Assembly (NCBI GenBank): GCA_020253895.1
Contig: JADDKG010000018.1
Span: forward strand, 1 to 5,704
DNA length: 5,704 nt
Reading direction: 5' to 3'
Origin: Rubrobacter sp.
GTDB taxonomy: Bacteria > Actinomycetota > Rubrobacteria > Rubrobacterales > Rubrobacteraceae
Shown: positions 1 through 5,575 of the stretch, in pieces
Layout of the letters: every line of letters begins with the position of its first letter
Position numbering within the stretch: position 1 is the stretch's first letter
The notes under the pieces: generated by a model
Databases searched by the model: none
What the model was told of the DNA's origin: nothing
The model's input: the letters and a program-made list of their open reading frames with translations, nothing else
Program-made: the position numbers and the translations under genes

Positions 1-334
1 CCACGAGCTCCACCTCGTCTCCCTCGGAGACCCGCTCGAACACCTTGCGCCCCACCCCGTCCAGGATGTACACCCCGGCGCGGGCCAGGATCAGGGCGCC
101 CTGGCTGGGGTAGGCCCCGGTGGCCGAAGGGGCGGCGTTGACCACCGCCGGGACCCCGCTCTCCACCAGCGCCTCGGCCGTCAGCCGGTCCAGGTTCTCG
201 TGGTCGATAATCGGGATCGTCCCCGGACCGAGGCGCGGAAGGATCCGCTTCGTCCTCCGCCCCGGCACCGCCCGGCCGGAGATCCTCACCCCCCCGAGCG
301 GCTCCCCGGCGCCCCAGTGGTGGAAGCCCTTCAC
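1..334 (-). CDS. steA: SteA-like protein (Rv1697 family), N-terminal part; C-terminus beyond the window
   Basis: This is the N-terminal 111 codons of a protein of the actinobacterial SteA / Rv1697 family, whose C-terminal part resembles thiamin pyrophosphokinase. In Corynebacterium, SteA works with the membrane protein SteB at the division septum and influences cell-wall hydrolase activity. Visible family hallmarks are LGPGTIPIIDHENLDRLTAEALV (about residues 35-57, conserved as PGDI..x.D..DLDR.tAdaLV), VPAVVNAAPSATGAYPSQGA (about 61-80, conserved as AVVNA..S.SGRYPN.GP) and AGVYILDGVG (about 86-95). The gene follows recN, as Rv1697 follows recN (Rv1696) in Mycobacterium. The chosen GTG start overlaps the recN stop in a GTGA arrangement (331-334), suggesting translational coupling. 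GGAGG directly abuts this GTG with no spacer, so a later GTG at codon 16 (position 289) cannot be excluded. The catalytic-like C-terminal domain lies off the left edge, so activity cannot be judged. Confidence 0.87.
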   Translation of the reverse strand, partial: MKGFHHWGAGEPLGGVRISGRAVPGRRTKRILPRLGPGTIPIIDHENLDRLTAEALVESGVPAVVNAAPSATGAYPSQGALILARAGVYILDGVGRKVFERVSEGDEVELV

Positions 335-2004
335 CCTCCCCCGCCCACCAGCAGGTTCGAGGCGTGCGCCAGCGAGGCCTCGTCCACCCGGCCGGAGAGC
401 ATCCGGGCCAGCTCCCGGCGCCGCTCCTCCCCCTCGACCCGCCGGACCCGGGTAACCGTCCGGCCCGAGACCTCCTCCTTGGAGACCACCACGTGGGAGG
501 AGGCCTCGGAGGCGATCTGCGGCAGGTGGGTGATGGTGATCACCTGGCACCGCTCGCCGAGCTCGCGCAGCCGGGCCCCCACCGCGGTGGCGGTCTCCCC
601 ACCGATGCCCGCGTCCACCTCGTCAAAGATGTAGGTCACCGAAGGGTCGGGCTCCCGCTGGGCGAGCCGGAGGGCCAGCATGATCCTGGAGAGCTCCCCG
701 CCGGAGGCGTAGCGGCGCACCGGAAGCTCCGGCTCGCCCGGGTTGGGCCGTATGACGAACTCCACCCGCTCGTTGCCCGAGGGCCCCGGCTCGGAAGGGA
801 TGAGCTCGGCCCTGAAGAGCGTCCCGCCGAGGTTCAGCCCCTCCAGGTTTTCCTGCACCCTCTCCGCGAGCCGGCGGGCGGCCTCCCGGCGGGCCTCCGT
901 TATCCTCGCCCCCAGCTCCTCGAGCCGCCTCTCGCCCCGGGCTATCCGCTCCTCCAGCTGCGCCGTCTCCTCGTCCGCGTTCTCCAGACGCCGCAGCCTC
1001 TCCCGGGCCTCCCGCAGGTAGCCGGGTACGTCCTCCCCGTACTTCCGCTCCAGCTCCCGCAGCTCCGCCAGCCGGCCCTCGACCGCCTCCAGACGCTCCG
1101 GGTCCGCCTCCAGCTCGTCGAGGTAGGCCCGCAGCTCGTAGAGCACGTCCTCAAGCTCCGCAGAGGCCCCGCCGAGCCGCTCCGCGAGCGGCCCCAGCGC
1201 GGCGTCCATCCGGGAGGCCCGCTCCAGCTCCCCGGCCGCCGCCGAGACCGCGTCCACGGCCCCGCCGCCCTCCTCCGGGGCGAGCGCGGAGACCGCCGCC
1301 GCGGCGGCCTCTAGGAGGCCGGTCACGTTGCGCAGCCGCTCCCGCTCCCCGAGCAGCCGCTCCACCTCCTCCCGGCTGTAGCCGGAGGACTCTATCTCCT
1401 GCACCTGGTAGCGCAGAAAGTCCAGCTCCCGCAGCCGGGCCTCGCCGGAGGCCCGGATCTCCTCCAGCTCCCGGCGCATCCTCTCCACCGAGCGCCACAG
1501 CTCCGCCCGCTCCTCGAGCGCCCTCAGGGCCCCGGGCTCCAGGAAGGAGTCCAGAAGCGCCAGCTGCTCCGCCGGGTCCGTCAGCCGGGCCTGCTCCCGC
1601 TGGCCGTGGTAGGAGACCAGCCGCTCCCCCAGCGCCGCAAGCGCCCGAACCCCCACCGAGACCCCGTTCACGTAGCAGCGCGAGCGGCCGTCGGCGGCGA
1701 CCGTCCGGCGGAGCACCAGACCGTCCCCCGGGTCAACCTCCTCGGCGAGGTCCCCGAGCGCCGCCGGGAGGATCCGGGCCACCACCTCCTCGGGAAGCTC
1801 GAAGATCCCCTCCATCACCGCCCGCTCCGCCCCCGAGCGCACCACCTCCGAGCGCGCCCGGCCGCCCAGGAGCAGCTGCAGGGCGGTCGCCAGCAGCGTC
1901 TTCCCCGCCCCGGTCTCCCCCGTTACCGCGTTCAGGCCCGGCGAGAGCCGCAGGGTGGCCGACTCGATCAGGGCCACGTTCCGGACGGAGATCTCAGAGA
2001 GCAC
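331..2004 (-). CDS. recN: DNA repair ATPase RecN
   Basis: RecN is an SMC-like ATPase that acts early in double-strand-break repair, tethering DNA ends for RecA-dependent recombination. The protein is 557 residues, close to the 553 of E. coli RecN. The N-terminal head has the motif LSPGLNAVTGETGAGKT, with Walker A at about residues 29-36, and a family-typical HGQ segment at 133-135. Residues from about 150 to 385 are rich in Glu, Arg, Leu and Ala and look like a coiled coil. The C-terminal head has the ABC signature SGGELSR (434-440), Walker B YIFDEVDAGIGG (458-469, with D461-E462) and the H-loop ITHLPQIAS (491-499). I chose the GTG at 2004, although the frame is open to a GTG at 2034. It gives the family-typical start (M)LSEISVRNVALIE, shares one base with the nadK stop (TAGTG), and has GGAGG 11 bases upstream. 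The gene sits between nadK and steA, as in Mycobacterium. No LexA/SOS box is evident. Confidence 0.96.
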   Translation of the reverse strand: MLSEISVRNVALIESATLRLSPGLNAVTGETGAGKTLLATALQLLLGGRARSEVVRSGAERAVMEGIFELPEEVVARILPAALGDLAEEVDPGDGLVLRRTVAADGRSRCYVNGVSVGVRALAALGERLVSYHGQREQARLTDPAEQLALLDSFLEPGALRALEERAELWRSVERMRRELEEIRASGEARLRELDFLRYQVQEIESSGYSREEVERLLGERERLRNVTGLLEAAAAAVSALAPEEGGGAVDAVSAAAGELERASRMDAALGPLAERLGGASAELEDVLYELRAYLDELEADPERLEAVEGRLAELRELERKYGEDVPGYLREARERLRRLENADEETAQLEERIARGERRLEELGARITEARREAARRLAERVQENLEGLNLGGTLFRAELIPSEPGPSGNERVEFVIRPNPGEPELPVRRYASGGELSRIMLALRLAQREPDPSVTYIFDEVDAGIGGETATAVGARLRELGERCQVITITHLPQIASEASSHVVVSKEEVSGRTVTRVRRVEGEERRRELARMLSGRVDEASLAHASNLLVGGGG

Positions 2005-2819
2005 TACAGGAAGGTCCTCCGCAAAGCTCGCCACCAGGTCCAGTCGTCGGTCCGGCCTATTTTAACGCTTTCGGCCGAGAGCCTGACCCGAACTTTGTCC
2101 CCGACGTGCAGCTCCCGCGGCTCCTCCCCGTCCAGCGAGAGCAAGGCGTCCCGCTCCACCAGCCGCAGCTCGGTCAGCTGCTCCTCGCCGAGCACCAGCG
2201 GCCGGCTGACCAGCGCGTGCGGGGCTATGGGGACCAGCACGTAGCACCGGGCGTCCCCGGAGACGATCGGCCCCCCCGCGGAGAGGGCGTAGGCGGTGGA
2301 GCCGAGGGGGGTCGCCGCGATAAACCCGTCGCAGCGGAAGGCGAAAAGCTCCTCACCCCCGACCGACACGTCCACCGAGGCGATCTGGTGCGGCCGCTTC
2401 TTGAGGAGCACCGCGTCGTTCGCTGCCGTCCGCCAGGCCTCATCCCCCACCCGGACGTCGAGCTTGCGGTACTCCTGCACCTCTATGCCAGCGTTCAAGA
2501 CCTTCTGCACCCCCTCCTCCAGGTGCTCCGGCAGCATCCCGGCCATGAACCCCACCCGGCCGAAGTTGACCCCGAGCAGCACCTTGTCCGGGTAGATCCT
2601 GGAGGCCCGCAGCATGGTCCCGTCGCCGCCCAGCACGAAGACGAGGTCCACCTGGTCCCGGCCGTCGGGGTCGTCCTCGGGGCGGGTCTCGACGACCTTC
2701 ACCCCCCCGCGCACGAGCGCCCCCTGCAGCCGCTCTAGGTGCTCCATCCCAACCTTGCGGCTGGCGACGATGGCCACCCGCCGCACCGAGCCGGGCTCGA
2801 GCCGCCTAGCGGATGCCAC
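2004..2819 (-). CDS. nadK: NAD kinase
   Basis: NAD kinase phosphorylates NAD to NADP using ATP (or polyphosphate in some actinobacteria) and is the only route to NADP in most bacteria; it is cytosolic. The product is 271 residues, a little shorter than the roughly 300 of the mycobacterial enzyme. Motifs in order are VFVLGGDGTMLRAS (GGDGT at 64-68), VNFGRVGFMA (84-93), AANDAVLLK (132-140, the NE/D motif, here Asn-Asp), FRCDGFIAATPLGSTAYALSAGGP (161-184, the NAD-binding core) and the PIAPHALVSRPLV segment (197-209). A GTG start at 2819 is preferred because GGAGG lies 6 bases upstream. It overlaps the end of tlyA by 14 bp; GTG codons at residues 12 and 15 are weaker alternatives. The stop is immediately followed by the recN start. 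The tlyA-nadK-recN order is conserved in actinobacteria and also seen in clostridia. Confidence 0.96.
   Translation of the reverse strand: MASARRLEPGSVRRVAIVASRKVGMEHLERLQGALVRGGVKVVETRPEDDPDGRDQVDLVFVLGGDGTMLRASRIYPDKVLLGVNFGRVGFMAGMLPEHLEEGVQKVLNAGIEVQEYRKLDVRVGDEAWRTAANDAVLLKKRPHQIASVDVSVGGEELFAFRCDGFIAATPLGSTAYALSAGGPIVSGDARCYVLVPIAPHALVSRPLVLGEEQLTELRLVERDALLSLDGEEPRELHVGDKVRVRLSAESVKIGRTDDWTWWRALRRTFL
2016..2020 (-). promoter_or_regulatory. recN ribosome binding site inside the nadK 3' end
   Basis: GGAGG lies 11 bases before the GTG at 2004. The spacing is slightly long. No comparable site precedes the more upstream GTG at 2034, which supports the shorter, 557-residue RecN. Confidence 0.6.
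2059..2064 (-). promoter_or_regulatory. Possible internal -10 element for recN within nadK
   Basis: The minus strand reads TAAAAT in the patch GCGTTAAAATAGG near the end of nadK, five of six matches to TATAAT, about 55 bases upstream of the recN GTG. It is encoded by GTT-AAA-ATA, codons that are uncommon in this GC-rich window. No good -35 or TG extension accompanies it, so it is a weak candidate for a recN-specific promoter. Confidence 0.25.
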
Positions 2820-3600
2820 CGGCAGCCTCCCGGGCCTCCTCGGGACCCACCGCGGGCTCCTCCCCCCTGATCAGGTGCAGCAGGTACTCCCGGTTGCCGG
2901 ACCTGCGGCCGGTAACCGGCGACTCCATAACCCCCACCGCCCCAAAACCCAGCCTCCGGAAGCCCTCCACGGCCCGCAGGATGGCCTCCGCGCGGGCCTC
3001 CGGGTCGCGCACCACCCCGCCCCGGGAGACCCTCTCCGGACCGGCCTCGAACTGCGGCTTCACCAGCACCACCGCCTCCCGCACGGAGCCCGCGGTCTCA
3101 AGGAGCCGGGAGAGCGCGAGCACCACGGAGATAAACGAGAGGTCGGCGACCACCAGCTCCGGGGGGAATGGGAGATCCTCCGCCCCCAGGTGCCGGACGT
3201 TGGTACGCTCCATGACCTCCACCCTGGGGTCCTCCCTGAGCCGCCAGTCCAGCTGGCCGTAGCCCACGTCCACCGCGATCACCCGCCGCGCCCCCCGGCG
3301 CAGCAGCACGTCCGTGAACCCCCCGGTGGAGGCCCCGGCGTCGAGGCACAGCCTCCCCTCCACCTCCACCCCGAAGCGCTCCAGCCCGGCCTCCAGCTTC
3401 TCCCCGCCCCGGGAGACAAAGGGCCGCCCGGGTGTGGCGAGGCTTATCTTCTCCCCCGGGGCGGGGCGGAAGCCGGCCTTGGTGACGACCCGGTCCCCCA
3501 CCCGCACCCGGCCCGCCAGGATCATGGCCTGCGCCCGGGAGCGGGTCTCGGCGAGCCCCCGCTCCACCAGGATGGCGTCGAGCCGCCTCCCGCCGGACAT
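2806..3600 (-). CDS. tlyA: TlyA family rRNA 2'-O-methyltransferase
   Basis: TlyA transfers a methyl group from S-adenosylmethionine to ribose 2'-OH. In Mycobacterium tuberculosis it modifies 16S C1409 and 23S C1920, and its loss gives capreomycin/viomycin resistance. The old label hemolysin is misleading. The 264-residue product has an N-terminal S4 RNA-binding domain (RLDAILVERGLAETRSRAQAMI, about 6-27, continuing to about 60). The FtsJ-like methyltransferase domain follows: LDAGASTGGFTD (86-97) binds SAM. The predicted catalytic tetrad is K68 (SRGGEKL), D153 (VVADLSFIS), K181 (VLVKPQFE) and E238 (GNREYLL), aligning with K69/D154/K182/E238 of the mycobacterial enzyme. The ATG at 3600 was chosen over an upstream in-frame extension to 3738 because it gives the family start and has an AGGAGG-type site overlapping the ispA stop. 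The interdomain segment reads RPFV where the mycobacterial enzyme has RXWV. The C-terminal tail of about 18 residues (EEPAVGPEEAREAAGGIR) looks variable. Confidence 0.95.
   Translation of the reverse strand: MSGGRRLDAILVERGLAETRSRAQAMILAGRVRVGDRVVTKAGFRPAPGEKISLATPGRPFVSRGGEKLEAGLERFGVEVEGRLCLDAGASTGGFTDVLLRRGARRVIAVDVGYGQLDWRLREDPRVEVMERTNVRHLGAEDLPFPPELVVADLSFISVVLALSRLLETAGSVREAVVLVKPQFEAGPERVSRGGVVRDPEARAEAILRAVEGFRRLGFGAVGVMESPVTGRRSGNREYLLHLIRGEEPAVGPEEAREAAGGIR
2826..2831 (-). promoter_or_regulatory. nadK ribosome binding site inside the tlyA 3' end
   Basis: GGGAGG lies 6 bases before the GTG at 2819, inside the last codons of tlyA. Its good spacing is the main reason for preferring this GTG over the later ones at 2786 and 2777. 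Confidence 0.7.
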
Positions 3601-3602
3601 GC

Positions 3603-3609
3603 CCCTCCT
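3603..3609 (-). promoter_or_regulatory. tlyA ribosome binding site overlapping the ispA stop
   Basis: The minus strand reads TAGGAGGGGCATG, with the ispA TAG (3610-3608), a strong AGGAGG-type site and the tlyA ATG at 3600. It fixes the tlyA start and implies coupling of tlyA translation to ispA. Confidence 0.8.
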
Positions 3610-4504
3610 AGCTCCCCCGGTGGCGCACGAAGAGGGCGAGATCCCTGAGGGCCGAGGTGTCGCCCGGGAGGCCTTCCAGGGCCTCGAGCGCCCTCCCGCA
3701 GGCGGCATCCGCCTCGCTTCTGGCCCCCTCAACCCCAAACACGCTCACAAACGTCGCCTTGCCCCGCTCGGCATCCCCGCCCGCCCGCTTGCCAAGCCGC
3801 TCGGTGGAGCCGGTGGCATCCAGCACGTCGTCAACTATCTGGAAGCACAGCCCAAGCTCCATCGCGTACCCGGAGACGACCCGCTGCTCCTCCTCCCCAG
3901 CACCGGCAAGGATGGCGCCCACCCGGGCGCTGGACTTTATGAGCGCTCCGGTCTTGTAGCGGTGGATCATGAACAGCGTCTGCGGGTCGGTCTTCTCTCC
4001 GGCCCCGGTCTGGTCCATGTCGAGCACCTGCCCACCGACCATGCCGTTGACCCCCGTGGAGCTGGCGAGCTCCTGCACCACGGCGAGCCGCTGCTCGCAG
4101 GTTCCCTCCTGCCTCACGGTGATGAGCGTGAGCGCCTCCCCGAAGAAGGCGTCGCCGGCCAGGATGGCCATCGCCTCCCCAAACTTCTTGTGGTTTGTGG
4201 GCATCCCCCTCCGGAAGTCGTCGTCGTCCATAGCCGGAAGGTCGTCGTGGATGAGAGAGTAGGTGTGGATGAGCTCTATTGCGGCGGCCGAGGGCAGCAC
4301 CTTCCTTGGGTCCTCCCCGAAGAGGCGGGCGCTCTCCATGCACAGCAGGGGCCTCACCCGCTTGCCCCCGGCGAGCAGCGAGTAGCGCATGGCCTCCTGC
4401 AGCCTGCCGAGCCTCGGCTCCCTGGTGAAGACCAGCCCCTCCAGGTACTCCTCGAAGATTTGCCGGTGCCGCTCCCAGCGCCCGGCGCTAGCCAGGTTCT
4501 CCAT
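3608..4504 (-). CDS. ispA: Farnesyl diphosphate synthase (short-chain trans-polyprenyl synthase)
   Basis: This enzyme condenses isopentenyl diphosphate with dimethylallyl and then geranyl diphosphate to give farnesyl diphosphate, the precursor of quinone side chains, undecaprenyl carriers and other isoprenoids. The 298-residue product contains GGKRVRP (46-52), the first Asp-rich motif DDLPAMDDDD (87-96), GGQVLDM (157-163), KTGALI (184-189) and the second Asp-rich motif DDVLD (225-229), followed by LGKRAGGD and GKATFVS. Tyr82-Ser83 precede the first motif as in E. coli IspA (YSLIHDDLPAMDDDD), and this bacterial type II pattern favours a C15 product; a C20 product cannot be fully excluded. The ATG at 4504 overlaps the end of nusB by 17 bp and has AAGGTG 4 bases upstream. 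An open extension to 4537 lies wholly within nusB. xseA/xseB upstream and dxs downstream, common neighbours in other bacteria, are absent here. Confidence 0.94.
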   Translation of the reverse strand: MENLASAGRWERHRQIFEEYLEGLVFTREPRLGRLQEAMRYSLLAGGKRVRPLLCMESARLFGEDPRKVLPSAAAIELIHTYSLIHDDLPAMDDDDFRRGMPTNHKKFGEAMAILAGDAFFGEALTLITVRQEGTCEQRLAVVQELASSTGVNGMVGGQVLDMDQTGAGEKTDPQTLFMIHRYKTGALIKSSARVGAILAGAGEEEQRVVSGYAMELGLCFQIVDDVLDATGSTERLGKRAGGDAERGKATFVSVFGVEGARSEADAACGRALEALEGLPGDTSALRDLALFVRHRGS

Positions 4505-4907
4505 CGCCCACCTTCCCGAAGATCCTGTCCTCCGCACCCCGCAGCACCCCCCCGACGAAAGAGGGGGCCTCCTCCCCGGAGAAACCCTTGGCGAGCTCCA
4601 CCGCCTCGTTGATCGCCACCTCGGGCGGCACGTCTTCTACGTGGAGCATCTCGTAGAGCGCCAGGCGCAGGATGGTCCGGTCCACGGCGCTCATCCGCCA
4701 CACCGGCCAGCCCGCCGAGACCTCGTCCAGGGCGGCATCCAGCCGCTCGCGCTCCCGCTCTACCCCGCGCACGACCCGCTCGGCATACTCCTCAAGCTCC
4801 CCGCGGTAGGCCCGCCAGCGCCCGAGCAGCTCCCCGGCCGGCCTGCCGGTGACGTCGCTCTGGTACAGGATAAAGAACGCCTGCTTGCGCGCCGTGCGCC
4901 GGCTCAT
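4488..4907 (-). CDS. nusB: Transcription antitermination factor NusB
   Basis: NusB is a small all-helical protein that pairs with NusE (ribosomal protein S10), binds boxA RNA and supports antitermination in rRNA operons. The product is 139 residues, the same length as E. coli NusB. It opens with the family pattern SRRTARKQAFFILYQSDV (2-19). The hallmark C-terminal half has VDRTILRLALYEML (75-88) and VPPEVAINEAVELAKGFSGEE (93-113). The following segment is SFVGGVLRG (117-125), where most family members have FVNGVLD, so the usual Asn is Gly. The ATG at 4907 lies one base after the efp stop (TAGGATG) and has GAGGG 6 bases upstream, so translation is probably coupled to efp. The efp-nusB pairing is conserved in actinobacteria and Firmicutes. 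Confidence 0.95.
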   Translation of the reverse strand: MSRRTARKQAFFILYQSDVTGRPAGELLGRWRAYRGELEEYAERVVRGVERERERLDAALDEVSAGWPVWRMSAVDRTILRLALYEMLHVEDVPPEVAINEAVELAKGFSGEEAPSFVGGVLRGAEDRIFGKVGDGEPG

Positions 4908-4908
4908 C

Positions 4909-5466
4909 CTACACCCTCGTCTGGTACTCCCGGGTCCGGGTGTCCACCCTCACCCGGTCGCCCACGCTCACGAACAGCGGCACCTGCACCACAAGCCCGG
5001 TCTCCAGGGTGGCCGGCTTGCTCCCGCCGGTGGCCGTGTCCCCCCGGACCCCGGGGTCGGTCTCCACCACCTCGAGCTCGACGTGGGCCGGAGGCTGCAC
5101 GCTGACCACCTCCCCGTCGGCGTACAGGACGCTCACCTCGCCGCTGGGGGTTATGAAGTCCTTCGCCTCGCCTACCACCTCCTCCGGTATGGCGACCTGC
5201 TCGTAGGTCTCCTGGTCCATAAAGTAGTACAGGTCGCCGTCCCTGTACAGGAAGGTCATGGGCCGCGAGTCGGTCCTGATGCTCTCCACCTTCTCCCCGG
5301 CCCGGAAGGTGCGTTCGATCACCGCGCCGGTGTCCATGTTCCTAAGCCGGGTCCGCACGAAGGCTTGTCCCTTGCCGGGCTTTACGTGCTGGAAGCTGAG
5401 GATCGTAAACCGCTTGCCGTCGACGCGTATGGCGCTGCCGTTCCTGAACTGGTTGGTGGATATCAT
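4909..5466 (-). CDS. efp: Elongation factor P
   Basis: EF-P binds the ribosome between the P and E sites and relieves stalling at consecutive prolines. The 185-residue product matches the family's usual length and three-domain layout: an N-terminal KOW-like domain (about 1-62), a central OB domain (about 66-125) and a C-terminal OB domain (about 130-185). Family motifs include [12 protein letters not shown] at the start, [15 protein letters not shown] (29-43), [11 protein letters not shown] (80-90) and [18 protein letters not shown] near the end. The loop that reaches the peptidyl-transferase centre carries Lys32 in KPGKGQ, the residue modified in many bacteria. The palindromic PGKGP loop reported for an actinobacterial EF-P subfamily is not present. 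The ATG at 5466 has AGGGGAG 9 bases upstream. A promoter-like element lies in the 109-bp gap after aroQ, so efp is probably the first gene of the operon. Confidence 0.97.
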   Translation of the reverse strand: MISTNQFRNGSAIRVDGKRFTILSFQHVKPGKGQAFVRTRLRNMDTGAVIERTFRAGEKVESIRTDSRPMTFLYRDGDLYYFMDQETYEQVAIPEEVVGEAKDFITPSGEVSVLYADGEVVSVQPPAHVELEVVETDPGVRGDTATGGSKPATLETGLVVQVPLFVSVGDRVRVDTRTREYQTRV

Positions 5467-5545
5467 GCTTTATCTCTCCCCTCTGCTTGCTTGCGGCCTG
5501 CCTGCGACAAGGGTACGCCCGGCTCCACCCGGACGGCAGGGGGAT

Positions 5546-5554
5546 ATTATCGCA
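5546..5554 (-). promoter_or_regulatory. Candidate extended -10 promoter for the efp operon
   Basis: On the minus strand this reads TGCGATAAT: GATAAT matches TATAAT in five of six positions and is preceded by a TG placed as in extended -10 promoters. The hexamer about 17 bases upstream, GATGTC (5574-5569), is a poor -35, consistent with reliance on the extended -10. It sits in the only sizeable intergenic gap, in a locally AT-rich patch (GATAATAT) within GC-rich sequence. Transcription would begin near 5539, giving a leader of about 73 nt before the efp ATG. This is a motif match only; the start has not been mapped. Confidence 0.6.
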
Positions 5555-5556
5555 CA

Positions 5557-5568
5557 CGGGCGCGCCCG
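5557..5568. repeat. Perfect 12-bp GC palindrome upstream of the efp -10 element
   Basis: CGGGCGCGCCCG is its own reverse complement and lies between the extended -10 element and the end of aroQ, in the spacer/-35 zone of the candidate promoter. It could be an operator half-site pair for a dimeric regulator, or a chance product of high GC content. As RNA it could form only a 4-bp stem with a 4-base loop and has no following T tract, so it is not a convincing terminator. Confidence 0.4.
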
Positions 5569-5575
5569 GACATCG

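Larger units (their letters stand above)
5467..5575 (-). promoter_or_regulatory. Intergenic region between aroQ and efp, with the efp leader
   Basis: This 109-bp gap is the only non-coding stretch of more than a few bases in the window. In transcription order it holds the 12-bp palindrome, the extended -10 element, a leader of about 73 nt, and the efp ribosome binding site AGGGGAG (5482-5476). The leader contains short tetranucleotide runs (GCAGGCAGGC and GCAAGCAAGC, minus strand, about 5507-5486). I see no recognisable riboswitch, leader peptide or intrinsic terminator. Confidence 0.6.

Noticed and set aside
364..1314. Plus-strand open frame of 316 codons opposite recN
   Set aside because: Low-complexity shadow of the recN coding sequence, with no domain and no independent support.
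2005..2100. Possible LexA/SOS box before recN
   Set aside because: I looked for a GAAC-N4-GTTC type palindrome in this stretch and found only isolated half-matches (for example AAGTTCGGG) with no partner at the right spacing.
2614..3648. Plus-strand open frame of 344 codons opposite nadK and tlyA
   Set aside because: Shadow frame spanning two well-supported minus-strand genes; its composition reflects their codons in reverse.
3314..4612. Long plus-strand open frame of 432 codons opposite tlyA, ispA and nusB
   Set aside because: It is antisense to three genes with intact family motifs. Its translation is rich in Pro, Arg, Gly and Ala with no recognisable domain, as expected for a shadow frame in very GC-rich DNA.
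5546..5575. Intrinsic terminator after aroQ formed by the GC palindrome
   Set aside because: The palindrome can form only a 4-bp stem with a 4-base loop, and no T tract follows on the minus strand.
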